64,000 bases of DNA from Flavipsychrobacter sp. (GTDB lineage Bacteria > Bacteroidota > Bacteroidia > Chitinophagales > Chitinophagaceae): assembly GCA_016787265.1 (NCBI GenBank), contig JAEUVF010000006.1, positions 154,229 to 218,228 on the forward strand, in the 5' to 3' direction. The notes under the pieces are model-generated. The model was given only the letters and a program-made list of their open reading frames with translations. It ran no database searches and had not been told where the DNA came from. This document shows positions 45,248-54,110 of this stretch, piece after piece. A program made the translations under genes and the position numbers. Every line of letters starts with the position of its first letter. Position 1 is the first letter of the stretch.

Positions 45248-45496
45248 TTATTTCTTTGCGTACTTCTTTTTGAATTTGTCGATACGTCCAGCTGTATCAA
45301 GCATCACGTTCTTACCGGTGAAGAATGGATGTGAGGTGTTGGAAATTTCAAGTTTGATCAGCGGATACTCGTTTCCGTCTTCCCACTGAATGGTTTCTTT
45401 TGAAGAGGCAGTTGATTTGCTCAGAAAAGCAAAACCATTACTCATGTCCTTGAACACTACAAAGCGATAATTCTTCGGATGGATACCTTGTTTCAT
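45248..45496 (-). CDS. rpmE2: 50S ribosomal protein L31 type B
   Basis: 82 residues. [20 protein letters not shown] and [20 protein letters not shown] are diagnostic, and there are no cysteines, so this is the zinc-independent (C-minus) form. Small basic protein of the central protuberance that bridges subunits. It has its own promoter, a leader with a hairpin, and its own terminator, so it is a single-gene transcript. Confidence 0.97.
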   Translation of the reverse strand: MKQGIHPKNYRFVVFKDMSNGFAFLSKSTASSKETIQWEDGNEYPLIKLEISNTSHPFFTGKNVMLDTAGRIDKFKKKYAKK

Positions 45497-45515
45497 AATT
45501 TCTATTTTTAAGGCC

Positions 45516-45533
45516 GTACGGATTTTGCCGTAC
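45516..45533 (-). promoter_or_regulatory. Leader hairpin of rpmE2
   Basis: On the minus strand the leader has GTACGG, loop CAAAAT, CCGTAC, followed by GG, about 20 nt before the ATG. It lies inside a leader of about 54 nt and could be an autoregulatory binding site for L31 or an mRNA stabiliser. No T-tract follows, so it is not a terminator. Confidence 0.45.
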
Positions 45534-45555
45534 TGTTTTAATTTTTTTGGAACTG

Positions 45556-45563
45556 CAAAATTA
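45556..45563 (-). promoter_or_regulatory. -7 element of rpmE2
   Basis: Minus-strand TAATTTTG, exact match to TAnnTTTG, about 60 nt before the L31 start. Confidence 0.5.
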
Positions 45564-45627
45564 GAACTTTCCGATGGATTTTGAGCAGGGTGTCCAAAAA
45601 AAGATTCTATTAATAATCAGCTGAAAA

Positions 45628-46122
45628 TCAGCTTTTCATGTTGATATACTGTAGCGGAATAGCCAGGTTCCAGGTTTTGCTGGCCTGAATCACCTCCTGC
45701 AAATCATCAATCTTTTTACCCGTTACACGAACGATATCCTCCATAATGGCAGCCTGCACCTTTAAGCCGCTGTCTTTGATCAGCTTAACGATTTTTTTGG
45801 CATCCTCCTGTTTCAGTCCGTTTCTGACCGGGATTTCCTTTTTCCAGTTCTTACCGCTTTGATAGCCTGGTTTGGCTTCAAAATCATAGATATTGGCATC
45901 CAGGCCCTGTTTGATCGTGCGACTGATCAATACATCCAGTACCTGGTTTAGTTTCATTTCACTTTCCACTTCTATGGTGAGCCGGAATTCTTTTTTATTC
46001 AGATCAATTTCAACCGGTGATCCTTTAAAGTCAAACCGGTTAGTGATTTCCTTTTTTACTGTGTTTACAGCATTATCCAGGGTCTGGACATCCACTTTAC
46101 TTACTATGTCAAATGATGGCAT
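45628..46122 (-). CDS. yajQ: YajQ family cyclic-di-GMP/nucleotide-binding protein
   Basis: 164 residues, standard length. MPSFDIVSKVDVQTLDNAVN, EITNRFDFKGS, and GLKVQAAIMEDIVRVTGKKIDDLQ are the conserved blocks of the two ferredoxin-like domains. In other bacteria YajQ proteins bind c-di-GMP or nucleic acid. The gene has its own promoter and a hairpin at the start of its leader. Confidence 0.94.
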   Translation of the reverse strand: MPSFDIVSKVDVQTLDNAVNTVKKEITNRFDFKGSPVEIDLNKKEFRLTIEVESEMKLNQVLDVLISRTIKQGLDANIYDFEAKPGYQSGKNWKKEIPVRNGLKQEDAKKIVKLIKDSGLKVQAAIMEDIVRVTGKKIDDLQEVIQASKTWNLAIPLQYINMKS

Positions 46123-46141
46123 GGCTTGATTTTTTTTACTA

Positions 46142-46159
46142 CCGTCGGGTATCCGACGG
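46142..46159 (-). promoter_or_regulatory. Hairpin at the 5' end of the yajQ leader
   Basis: CCGTCGG, loop of four, CCGACGG. On the minus strand it begins about 4 nt downstream of the -7 box, so it would be at or very near the mRNA 5' end and may protect the message. Confidence 0.5.
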
Positions 46160-46162
46160 GTA

Positions 46163-46170
46163 CAAATGTA
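46163..46170 (-). promoter_or_regulatory. -7 element of yajQ
   Basis: Minus-strand TACATTTG, an exact TAnnTTTG match, directly behind the T-tract of the preceding receptor gene's terminator. Confidence 0.55.
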
Positions 46171-46173
46171 AAA

Positions 46174-46199
46174 AAACGTCCTGTAGAAACAGGACGTTT
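46174..46199 (-). terminator. Intrinsic terminator of the receptor gene at 46231
   Basis: AAACGTCCTGT (46174-46184), loop of four, ACAGGACGTTT (46189-46199): an 11-bp perfect stem with a T-tract on the minus strand. Confidence 0.9.
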
Positions 46200-46230
46200 G
46201 AACCTTAAACTAACACTCATAGAGAAAAAA

Positions 46231-48687
46231 TTATTGCTGGCTATTGTTTCCAACGCGATTTTGTTCATCTGTTGCACTACCGGTGCGTCTTCTTTGAGGA
46301 CCTCCGTTAGCTTTCCCAAACCGGTAACTGAAGTTCAATGCTACCCTTCTGTTATCCCATCGGGCATTGATGCGGGTATCAATATTCCCAAATTGTGTAT
46401 AACCGCTGAAACGCATAACATAAAAAGGATCGGTTACAGAAAGTTTGATAGTGCCCTTTGATTTCAGCACCTGCTTGGACAGTCCGAAAGAAAACATCCC
46501 CATTGGTTTTGCGATGATTATTCCGCCTTCCTGCATTTTAGTGCGATAAAATCCACTCAGTTCAGCTCCCCAGGTTTTGGCAAATTTGAACTGGTTATTC
46601 ACATTACCCATAAAGGAAGTAATGGATGCATCCAGGGGCGTATTGTTTACAAAACCCTCGAAATAGTTATTAAACAGATTACCATAGAGCGATACTGTCC
46701 ACCATTTGGTCAGCGGCTGATTGTAACTGATCGCAATACCAATATTTCTACGGGTTGCAATATTCTCTTTGGTCTGGAAAGTGACTTTGGTAGTATCGTT
46801 CTGCTTCAGGATATCATTCATCACATCCGTAGTTCGGGTATAGTTAAGCGTTGTATTAATGACCCCCTTGTAGTTGTGTGACAACTCTATATTGTGGGTA
46901 AACTGTGGCTGAAGATTCGGGTTCCCCATCCGGAAAGTATATTGATCCAGGAAAAACTGGAAGGGATTCATATCCTGATAATTGGGGCGTTCAATTCTTC
47001 TTCCATAGTTCGCCGTCAATGTATTTTTTTCATTGAGTTTATAACTCGCGAAAATGGTTGGAAACAGTTGAACATAATTTCTGATAAAACGCTCATCATT
47101 CACTAACTGCCTGCCTTTGGCATAGGTATGCTCCAGCCTGAGCCCGGTTTGCAGTGCCCATTTTTGAAACTCCCTGTTATAATTGATATAAGCAGCATTA
47201 ATGTTCTCCTCGTATATGAACTGGTTGGAGCGGGTAAGGTCTTTTACCCAGTCTTTGCCCTGGTGATCCCAGATCCTGTAAGCAGCATCGTTATCTGTTG
47301 TTACATAACTTGATTTAAGTCCCGCTTCCAGCTTGGAGGTTTTATTCAAAGGATGTACATAATCAGTTTTGAAACTATAGATCCGAATATCAGAAGGCAG
47401 ATCTCCCCGAAGTAAAAATGAATCAGCCAGGCTATTCTGAGGAAATTGAAAAGTAAAATTGTCGGATGTTTGTAAAGCATTGGTACCATACCAGATAAAA
47501 TCCAGATCTGCTGTAAGTTCACGACCGGTGGTATCCAGACGCTTGCGGAAATTAAAGTTGGATCCGAAATTTTTCCAGGTGTCCTTATTCATGCTCGATG
47601 CAACATTCGAGGATTCAGGATTCGTTCCACCATTATAAATCAGGGCCACGCTGTTTCCTTTGAACTCACGTGGATTGTAGGTTCCATTCACCTGGAATCC
47701 GATGGTGGTATTTTTATTAATTGAATATTCCATACCAGTACGCAAACTCAGGTTATGATTGTGAAATTTACCTTTGGACGTTTGGTCAAAAACAGAACCG
47801 GTAGTTTCATTTGCTTTGGGTGAAAATTTTCGAATAAGGTCAAGATCATTGAATCCTGCCCAGTAGGAATAACTTAGGGTACTGAACAGGGTTAGCTTAT
47901 TTTTTTTATAGTTGATAGTAATGCTATTGGGCGATTTTGGATAGACTCCCTGAACAAAACCAAGGTTGATTGAACCATTAAACCCGTTCTGACGCCCTTT
48001 TTTTGTTCTGATATTGATGATGCCACTATTGCCGGATGCATCGTATTTAGCCGAAGGTTGTGTCATAATTTCAACTGTTTCCAGCTGATTCGAGGGGGTG
48101 TTTCGAAGGAGGTTCGCAAGATCCTGTCCAGACAGGTAAGTTTGTTTTCCATCGACTAATACGATTACTCCCTGTTTGCCTTTAAGACTGATATTTCCAT
48201 CGCGATCTACGGAAACGCCGGGTGCTTTTTCCAAAACATCCAGGGCTGTTCCTCCTGCATTGGAGATAAAAGCATCAACATTCACTACGGTTTTATCAGC
48301 TTTTACTTCCACCATGGCCTTTCTTGCAGTTACTGTTACTGCCTGCATGCTTTTTTCGGCTGCTTTCAGCTGAATAAGTGGAAGTTCCTGTATTGCATTT
48401 TCGCTTAGTTTAACTTCACTGCTGTTATAGGATTCATAACCAATAGCAGAAATCTGCACTGATAAGATTGCTGCCGGTAGTTGAATAATTTCAAAGTGTC
48501 CTTGCTTATCTGTTGTGCCGATTTTTATCAGTTTTTTGGAAATGTTTTCGAATAAGGCAATGGTAGCTGCTTCAACTGGCTGTCCGGTTGGATCCTGCAC
48601 TTTCCCTTTCAAAGTGGCGCCCTGCTGTGCATGCAATGCAGTAATGCAGCATAGGAAAGCAATGAGTGTTGGTAAGATTCTTTTCAT
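46231..48687 (-). CDS. Outer-membrane beta-barrel/TonB-dependent receptor family protein (copy 1)
   Basis: 818 residues with signal peptide MKRILPTLIAFLCCITALHAQQ. Domains: carboxypeptidase-regulatory-like (24-105, TLKGKVQDPTGQPVEAATIA), plug-like (LDVLEKAPGVSVDRDGNISL, VLVDGKQTYLSGQDLANLL, AKYDASGNSGIINIRTKKG), then a long barrel. The last barrel strand (ALNFSYRFGK) is followed by a basic tail with DEQNRV. No TonB box is evident. Ligand unknown. A close paralogue lies 218 nt upstream on the same strand. Confidence 0.9.
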   Translation of the reverse strand: MKRILPTLIAFLCCITALHAQQGATLKGKVQDPTGQPVEAATIALFENISKKLIKIGTTDKQGHFEIIQLPAAILSVQISAIGYESYNSSEVKLSENAIQELPLIQLKAAEKSMQAVTVTARKAMVEVKADKTVVNVDAFISNAGGTALDVLEKAPGVSVDRDGNISLKGKQGVIVLVDGKQTYLSGQDLANLLRNTPSNQLETVEIMTQPSAKYDASGNSGIINIRTKKGRQNGFNGSINLGFVQGVYPKSPNSITINYKKNKLTLFSTLSYSYWAGFNDLDLIRKFSPKANETTGSVFDQTSKGKFHNHNLSLRTGMEYSINKNTTIGFQVNGTYNPREFKGNSVALIYNGGTNPESSNVASSMNKDTWKNFGSNFNFRKRLDTTGRELTADLDFIWYGTNALQTSDNFTFQFPQNSLADSFLLRGDLPSDIRIYSFKTDYVHPLNKTSKLEAGLKSSYVTTDNDAAYRIWDHQGKDWVKDLTRSNQFIYEENINAAYINYNREFQKWALQTGLRLEHTYAKGRQLVNDERFIRNYVQLFPTIFASYKLNEKNTLTANYGRRIERPNYQDMNPFQFFLDQYTFRMGNPNLQPQFTHNIELSHNYKGVINTTLNYTRTTDVMNDILKQNDTTKVTFQTKENIATRRNIGIAISYNQPLTKWWTVSLYGNLFNNYFEGFVNNTPLDASITSFMGNVNNQFKFAKTWGAELSGFYRTKMQEGGIIIAKPMGMFSFGLSKQVLKSKGTIKLSVTDPFYVMRFSGYTQFGNIDTRINARWDNRRVALNFSYRFGKANGGPQRRRTGSATDEQNRVGNNSQQ

Positions 48688-48815
48688 CAGAAAGGTTTGA
48701 GCTGTTAGGAAATCGAAATTGATATTTCCGGTTTGTGTAAAAAAGTAAATTGGTGGGAACGGTTTAAATCAAGTACGAAAGAATACGTAATAAACTTATC
48801 TTGTGCGTAAAGGTT

Positions 48816-48851
48816 TTGTTAAACGCTCCGCTGAGGCGGAACGTTTAACAA
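48816..48851. repeat. Long inverted repeat next to GTGAAAG units
   Basis: TTGTTAAACG-C-TCCGC, loop TGAG, GCGGA-A-CGTTTAACAA: 15 bp of pairing with one mismatch. It directly precedes the GTGAAAG repeat. In the minus-strand sense it follows the receptor gene at 48906 but lacks a clear T-tract. Confidence 0.75.
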
Positions 48852-48881
48852 GGTGAAAGGTGAAAGGTGAAAAGTGAAAGG
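48852..48881 (+). repeat. GTGAAAG heptad repeat between the two receptor genes
   Basis: Four units (GTGAAAG, GTGAAAG, GTGAAAA, GTGAAAG) on the plus strand, 25 nt downstream of the minus-strand receptor stop. The purine strand is antisense to both flanking genes, an exception to the usual orientation. Confidence 0.75.
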
Positions 48882-48905
48882 TTTAATGGTAATGGATGAA
48901 TTCTT

Positions 48906-51386
48906 TTAATTGTTGCCTCCCATTTTTACGCGGTTTTGTTCATCATTAGCCCCACCTATCTTACGACGCGACTGTGTTCCTTTAATCGGTTTTCCAAAAC
49001 GATATACAAAGGAGAGATTAACTACACGTGTATCACGAAGGTTCATAAAGCTTGCATTGGTAGTCTGGAAATTGATGGTTCCAGTTACTTTCTGCGTATA
49101 GAACATATCTCTTACATTCAGCTTCAGGGTTCCTTTTGATTTCAGAACCTGTTTGGAAATTCCTGCAGCAGCAGCTCCCAGGGGATCAATCAGGATTTGT
49201 CCCTCTACTCCTTTGCTTCTGTACCAGCCGCTGAGCTCAGCACTCCAGCCTTTCTTAAACTTAAACTGGTTGTTGATATTGGCCATGAAAGTACCTGCTG
49301 ATACATCAATGGTTTCATTGTTGAGTTCACCTTTGAACTGGTTGTAATTATAGTTGGTGTAAACGATGGCAGTCCACCATTTTTGTACCGGAATCTGAGC
49401 GCTCACGGATATACCTGCATTCTGTCTTGATCCGATATTCCCCTGGCGAACAATCGTTGCATACTCGGGTTCATTGAATTGTGGATTTCCCTGGGAAAAG
49501 GTTTCACTGAAGAAATCTTTGGTATAACTATAGTTCAGGGTAGTTGTCAAAAAACTATTATAGGTATGCGTGAATTCAATGTTGTGCGTGAATTGCGGTT
49601 GCAGATAGGGGTTACCACGACCATAGGTGTATTTATCCAGGAAGAACAGGAAGGGGTTCAGATCCTGGTAAGCAGGACGGTCAATTCTCCTGCCATATGA
49701 CATTGCCAATTGGTTTTTGTCATTGGCTGCATAACTAACAAACAATGTCGGGAACAAACTGCCGTAGTTGCGTTTGAAGCTGGAGTCTGCTCTCTGAGGG
49801 TTTCCAAACTGATAACCTTCATAATTGGTATGTTCATATCGAAGTCCGGCCTGTATGCCAAATTTTTTGATCTGACGGTTGTAGTTCAGGTATCCTGCAA
49901 TGATGTTTTCCCTGTAGTCGAAATTATTTGATTTGTCATAATCCGGTGCCCATCCGCCATTGATCAGGTTTGTATAGCCTGCAACGTTATTGGTATTTAC
50001 ATAACTCGTTTTTAATCCGGCTTCCATTTTGGCGCCTTTTTTCAAGGGCTGGGTATAGTCCATTTTGGCAGAATAAATATCAATATCAATCGGCAGACGG
50101 CCTCTCAGGTTTTCAACGGTTTTGGGCGACCAGTTAGGATCGTAAATGGTATTTACGAAAAGTTGTTCGCTATTGGATCCATAGGTAACATAATCCAGGT
50201 CGGCTGTCAATTCCCGCCCGGTTGAATCAAACTGATGCCGCATGTTTACATTAATGCTCTTGTTTTTCCAGAGATCCCGGTTGGAACTGGTAGCAGTGAT
50301 GATCGAATCCTTCTGGGAAGCAGCATTCATCATGTAACTGGTATTGAGGCCGGATTGTTTCTCCGGACTGAAATTGCCATTGAGTACAATGCCAAGGGTG
50401 GTTTTCTTATTCAAAAAATAGTCCGCACCAATCTTCATGTTATAATTCTTATTCTCATTTTTCATGAAGGAAGTTTGTTCGAAGATGGCAGTAAGTTCTT
50501 TTGAACTGGCATCCGAAAACCTCCGGTTGATATTAAGTTCCTGGAAACTGTTCCAGATACTGTAGCCACCATTTGCGAAAAAGTTGAATTTGCCGGTACG
50601 ATAATTAAGATTGAGGCTGTTATTGGTTTTCCAATAAGCACCCTGGCCATAATTAAGGGTTAATGTGCCATTAAATCCTTTCTGCTTATTCTTTTTGGTT
50701 TTGATATTAATTATTCCGGAATTGCCGGCAGCATCGTATTTAGCAGAAGGGTTGGTTACAAGTTCAATTTGGTCGATAGCGCTAGCTGGCATGGATTTAA
50801 GCAAATTGGCCAGCTGTTCGCCGCTTAAATAGGTCGGCCGGCCATCCATCATGACCATCACGCTCTGCTTTCCTTTCAAACTGATGTTGCCGTCCTTATC
50901 AACCATGACACCGGGCGACTTCTCGAGCACTTCCAGCGCGGTTGCACCTACATTGGTTACGGCTGCATCAACGTTTACGATCGTTTTGTCTATCTTCTGT
51001 TCAATGAATGGTTTGCGATGAACAACCGTTACTGCCTGCATTTCACTGGAAGCAGGGTTTAGTTGAACCGATGGCAGTTGAATAGCAGCATTTGCAGCAC
51101 TTAATTCAAACACCTCTGAATAAGCTTTTTCATGGCCTACGGCTGAAAATAACAACAGGTAACGACCAAAAGACAAGTCGAGGAATTCAAAATTCCCGGA
51201 CTTGTCAGATGCTTGCAGTTTAACTGCTGAAGAGTCTTTTGCCAGCAGCACAGTAATGGTAACAGACTCTGCCGGTTTCTGCTGTTTGTCTGTTACGTGC
51301 CCCTTAACAGAGGTGTTGCTTTGGCCCATGCTGACAAAGGATAAGGTGGATAAGGCTACTGTCAGCAGGAAGAGTGTCTTTTTCAT
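48906..51386 (-). CDS. Outer-membrane beta-barrel/TonB-dependent receptor family protein (copy 2)
   Basis: 826 residues with signal peptide MKKTLFLLTVALSTLSFVSMGQ. The same architecture as the downstream copy: regulatory-like domain (SVKGHVTDKQQKPAESVTIT), plug (LEVLEKSPGVMVDKDGNISL, MVMMDGRPTYLSGEQLANLL, AKYDAAGNSGIINIKTKKN), barrel, and a tail GGANDEQNRV. Conserved blocks shared with copy 1 (YGRRIDRPAYQDLNPFLFFLD) show a tandem duplication that has diverged. Ligand unknown. Confidence 0.9.
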   Translation of the reverse strand: MKKTLFLLTVALSTLSFVSMGQSNTSVKGHVTDKQQKPAESVTITVLLAKDSSAVKLQASDKSGNFEFLDLSFGRYLLLFSAVGHEKAYSEVFELSAANAAIQLPSVQLNPASSEMQAVTVVHRKPFIEQKIDKTIVNVDAAVTNVGATALEVLEKSPGVMVDKDGNISLKGKQSVMVMMDGRPTYLSGEQLANLLKSMPASAIDQIELVTNPSAKYDAAGNSGIINIKTKKNKQKGFNGTLTLNYGQGAYWKTNNSLNLNYRTGKFNFFANGGYSIWNSFQELNINRRFSDASSKELTAIFEQTSFMKNENKNYNMKIGADYFLNKKTTLGIVLNGNFSPEKQSGLNTSYMMNAASQKDSIITATSSNRDLWKNKSINVNMRHQFDSTGRELTADLDYVTYGSNSEQLFVNTIYDPNWSPKTVENLRGRLPIDIDIYSAKMDYTQPLKKGAKMEAGLKTSYVNTNNVAGYTNLINGGWAPDYDKSNNFDYRENIIAGYLNYNRQIKKFGIQAGLRYEHTNYEGYQFGNPQRADSSFKRNYGSLFPTLFVSYAANDKNQLAMSYGRRIDRPAYQDLNPFLFFLDKYTYGRGNPYLQPQFTHNIEFTHTYNSFLTTTLNYSYTKDFFSETFSQGNPQFNEPEYATIVRQGNIGSRQNAGISVSAQIPVQKWWTAIVYTNYNYNQFKGELNNETIDVSAGTFMANINNQFKFKKGWSAELSGWYRSKGVEGQILIDPLGAAAAGISKQVLKSKGTLKLNVRDMFYTQKVTGTINFQTTNASFMNLRDTRVVNLSFVYRFGKPIKGTQSRRKIGGANDEQNRVKMGGNN

Positions 51387-51435
51387 GTCTAAGGTTCTTT
51401 AATTAGTTTGGTACCGTTTAAGGTTAATTACAGGT

Positions 51436-51443
51436 CAAAGGTA
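51436..51443 (-). promoter_or_regulatory. -7 element of receptor gene copy 2
   Basis: Minus-strand TACCTTTG, an exact TAnnTTTG match, 49 nt before the start codon. Upstream of it lies a small palindrome-rich stretch (ATGTACAT and TGCATTGCA). Confidence 0.45.
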
Positions 51444-51581
51444 GGTACTATGCAATGCAATGTACATTGTTTTGTGTTGGATGGCTGATTTGACTGATTT
51501 ACGGCAAATGCTCATATGAACATTGGACGATTAACCATGCATTAGGTTACAGCTGATGGAGGAATCCTGATGAATGGTAAT

Positions 51582-51621
51582 AAAACAGGAAGAGCGGCCA
51601 ATCGACCGCTCTTCCTGTTTT
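51582..51621 (-). terminator. Intrinsic terminator of lgt
   Basis: A 16-bp perfect stem: AAAACAGGAAGAGCGG (51582-51597), loop of eight, complementary arm 51606-51621. It begins 14 nt after the lgt stop on the minus strand and has A and T tracts on both sides. Confidence 0.92.
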
Positions 51622-51635
51622 ACTATTGAAAAAGA

Positions 51636-52796
51636 CTAGTTTCTGAGTTTGGATGGGTGGCTTTGCTGGTATTTTTTTGCCCAGAACCAGATAACAATAC
51701 CTGTAATAACCAGCAGGCTGGAAATAATTTCTGCCTGCGTAGGTTGAAATCCGAAAATGTTGTACTTGGTATTAACCCTGATTTTTTCAATAAAAAATCG
51801 TTCGATTCCATTAACTGCCAGATACAGTCCAAAGAGCCGTCCCGGTACAGTTATTTTCTTTCGTACATTCCACAGGAATACAAAAAGCAGCAGGCAGGCG
51901 ATGGTTTCATATAATGGAGTCGGGTATACGGGAAGAGGCAACTCATTGCAATAGTTACCCTCGCAGCCAGGAATAGGAACACCTGCATTGATAACATTGT
52001 GTGGATAGGTATAGGACCAAACCCAATCCGGCAGCCAGGAGTAAGGATTGGGACGATTATTGACGATTCCCCAATCACCATCTCCTGAAACCTGGCAGCC
52101 AATTCTACCGATTCCATAAGAAAGCATCAGGGCCGGAGCTGCTGAATCACAGAGATGCCGGATGCCAATTTTATGCTTACTGGCATACCAGATAATTGCA
52201 ATGGCGGCACAAATCAGGCCTCCATAAAAAGTAAGACCGCTGAAAGATAATAAGGCTCCTATCGGATCAGCGATAAACTCATTCCAGTTTTCCAGGTTGT
52301 GAAAGATCTTGGCGCCGGTAAATCCGAACAACGCTGCAAATACCACAAAATCCCCTACCCGGTCATGTGGCCAGATTCGGATGATTCTTTTCTCGGGTTT
52401 GGGTAAACGCTGTTTTTGCTTTTCTCTCCATTTGAGGCCGGCAAAAAGCAATCCCAATAATATTCCTGAGCCAACTGATCCTTGTGATGAGAATATAAAC
52501 TCCTGCGGATCTTCCGGCCCCAGTACAAAAGCCCCTATGATTTTATATCCCAATAAAAAACCAAGAATGAAATTGGTAATGAGTTCTCCAATACTGGCGG
52601 GTTCCCCAACCGTAATGGTTGTTTCCTCATATTGGAGATGCCCTTCCCTGCTTTTACGTTTTAACTCAAGAGTTAGTATCCAGGCAGCTCCGAGAAATGC
52701 CAGTGCTACAAAGAAACCAAAGGAATTTATAAATCGTAATCCGGGCAGATTTACTCCAAACAGATCCTTGAAGGCGTAATATAAATTGGGATACAT
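51636..52796 (-). CDS. lgt: Prolipoprotein diacylglyceryl transferase
   Basis: 386 residues with about seven membrane helices. The Lgt signature is in the Bacteroidota form YGIGRIGCQVSGDGDWG, and the conserved His region is HNVINAGVPIPGCEGNYCNE, with LPVYPTPLYE and GIERFFIEKIRVN near the C-terminus. It transfers diacylglyceryl from phosphatidylglycerol to lipobox cysteines of lipoproteins at the inner membrane, for instance the lipoprotein encoded at 62764. Followed by a strong terminator. Confidence 0.94.
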   Translation of the reverse strand: MYPNLYYAFKDLFGVNLPGLRFINSFGFFVALAFLGAAWILTLELKRKSREGHLQYEETTITVGEPASIGELITNFILGFLLGYKIIGAFVLGPEDPQEFIFSSQGSVGSGILLGLLFAGLKWREKQKQRLPKPEKRIIRIWPHDRVGDFVVFAALFGFTGAKIFHNLENWNEFIADPIGALLSFSGLTFYGGLICAAIAIIWYASKHKIGIRHLCDSAAPALMLSYGIGRIGCQVSGDGDWGIVNNRPNPYSWLPDWVWSYTYPHNVINAGVPIPGCEGNYCNELPLPVYPTPLYETIACLLLFVFLWNVRKKITVPGRLFGLYLAVNGIERFFIEKIRVNTKYNIFGFQPTQAEIISSLLVITGIVIWFWAKKYQQSHPSKLRN

Positions 52797-52850
52797 GAAT
52801 TGTTGATTAATGGCCTAATTCTGCGCAATGATAAGAAATATGGAGCCGGC

Positions 52851-52880
52851 AAAAAAATAACCCCTCCTTTTGGGGAGGGG
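52851..52880 (-). terminator. Intrinsic terminator of the bacilliredoxin gene
   Basis: CCCCTCC and GGAGGGG pair around a six-base loop (52861-52880), with seven T on the minus strand side. It begins 22 nt after the stop. Confidence 0.9.
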
Positions 52881-52902
52881 CTGCCTGGTATTTTCTGAAA
52901 GC

Positions 52903-53316
52903 TTAACAATATTGCTCAAACGCAGCAATAAGGTTATGTGCAATCATTTGTGCCGAACGGCCTTCAATCATATGTCTTTCAATGAAATGCACCAACTGGC
53001 CATCTTTGAACAAGGCAACGGCCGGGGATGATGGAGGATAAGGCAATAAATGTTCTCTTAACGTACGAACAGCATCAATGTCGAATCCTGCAAAACTGGT
53101 TGCGAGGTAATCCGGCTTCTTTGGACTGTTGTGTACAGCCATTAGTACACCCGGACGGGCAGTTCCCGCCGAACAACCGCAAACTGAATTAACCACCACC
53201 AGTGTGGTTCCTGCTTTTTTTAATTGAGCTTCTACTTCTTCAGGAGTCAGTAACTCAACAAATCCCTGTTCAGTTAACTCCTCTTTCATTGGCATTACTA
53301 TCTCTGCTGGATACAT
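52903..53316 (-). CDS. BrxA/BrxB family bacilliredoxin (YphP/YqiW)
   Basis: 137 residues. The family's CGC active site is complete, C46-G47-C48 in VVNSVCGCSAGTARPG, and PPSSPAVALFKDGQLVHFIERH follows. In Firmicutes the protein removes bacillithiol from cysteines; in Bacteroidota the low-molecular-weight thiol is less certain. Own promoter and terminator, so a single-gene unit for redox defence. Confidence 0.93.
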   Translation of the reverse strand: MYPAEIVMPMKEELTEQGFVELLTPEEVEAQLKKAGTTLVVVNSVCGCSAGTARPGVLMAVHNSPKKPDYLATSFAGFDIDAVRTLREHLLPYPPSSPAVALFKDGQLVHFIERHMIEGRSAQMIAHNLIAAFEQYC

Positions 53317-53336
53317 TTTATTGTTTTTTGAAGTTG

Positions 53337-53344
53337 CAAATCTA
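53337..53344 (-). promoter_or_regulatory. -7 element of the bacilliredoxin gene
   Basis: Minus-strand TAGATTTG, an exact TAnnTTTG match, 20 nt before the start codon. Confidence 0.5.
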
Positions 53345-53531
53345 CTTTAAAAACATAAGAATGGTCATTTGGTTCAGAACTGACAATATGGCTTTTTTTA
53401 ATTGTTCGTATGCCATAATGGCTTGATTCTGAAAGGACTCTACCGGATTTATTGCAGGATTGGCAGAAATATACGACTGGTATGGCAATTGAACAATCTA
53501 TTTCAAATCAAAAAAAATAAAAATAAATAAA

Positions 53532-53966
53532 ATGACCAGAGTAAAATTTAATCAGCCTGCACGTCCTTTCTTTCATTTGCTGGATGACTGGTTCCAGGAA
53601 TTTCCTGCACGTACTAGTCGTGAACTGACAAACGGGATAAACACTGTTCCTGTTAATATTCTGGAAACTTCCGATGGGTACCATTTGGAGCTGAATGCCC
53701 CTGGCAGAACAAAAGAGGAATTCAAAATTCAGGTTGAAAATGGCCTGTTGACCATTTCATACGAACAAAAAGAAAACCAGGTACAGGAAGGTTTGAAGCA
53801 GATTCGCCGGGAATTCACCCAGCATTCCTTCAAACGCAGTTTTACGCTGGATGATAAAATTGATGAAAATGGAATTCAGGCGAAATACGAGCAAGGTCTC
53901 CTGAAACTGTATCTTCCCAAAAAGGAAATAGTAGCCAATCAGCCTAAACAAATTTCGATTCTATAA
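53532..53966 (+). CDS. Hsp20/alpha-crystallin small heat-shock protein
   Basis: 144 residues. The alpha-crystallin domain spans about 40-130 (VNILETSDGYHLELNAPGRT, GLLTISYEQK, FTLDDKIDENGIQAKYEQGL, LKLYLPKKE), and the C-terminus has the ISIL IxI-type motif for oligomer contacts. An ATP-independent holdase that protects unfolding proteins. The leader directly before the ATG is unusually A-rich. A terminator follows. Confidence 0.94.
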   Translation: MTRVKFNQPARPFFHLLDDWFQEFPARTSRELTNGINTVPVNILETSDGYHLELNAPGRTKEEFKIQVENGLLTISYEQKENQVQEGLKQIRREFTQHSFKRSFTLDDKIDENGIQAKYEQGLLKLYLPKKEIVANQPKQISIL

Positions 53967-53996
53967 GTGTTTCTCATAAGCAGTTGGTTTTGGTAT

Positions 53997-54027
53997 AGTC
54001 CCGATGTTTCCACACCGGGACTTTTTT
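53997..54027 (+). terminator. Intrinsic terminator of hsp20
   Basis: AGTCCCG (53997-54003), 12-base loop, CGGGACT (54016-54022), followed by a T run. Starts 30 nt after the stop. Confidence 0.85.
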
Positions 54028-54110
54028 CTAACATATTGTTAAACCGTTCTCCGCATAAAATGAAGTAATATTGCCACGATTTTCAGCGTGATCCTAAAAT
54101 AATCAGAGAA

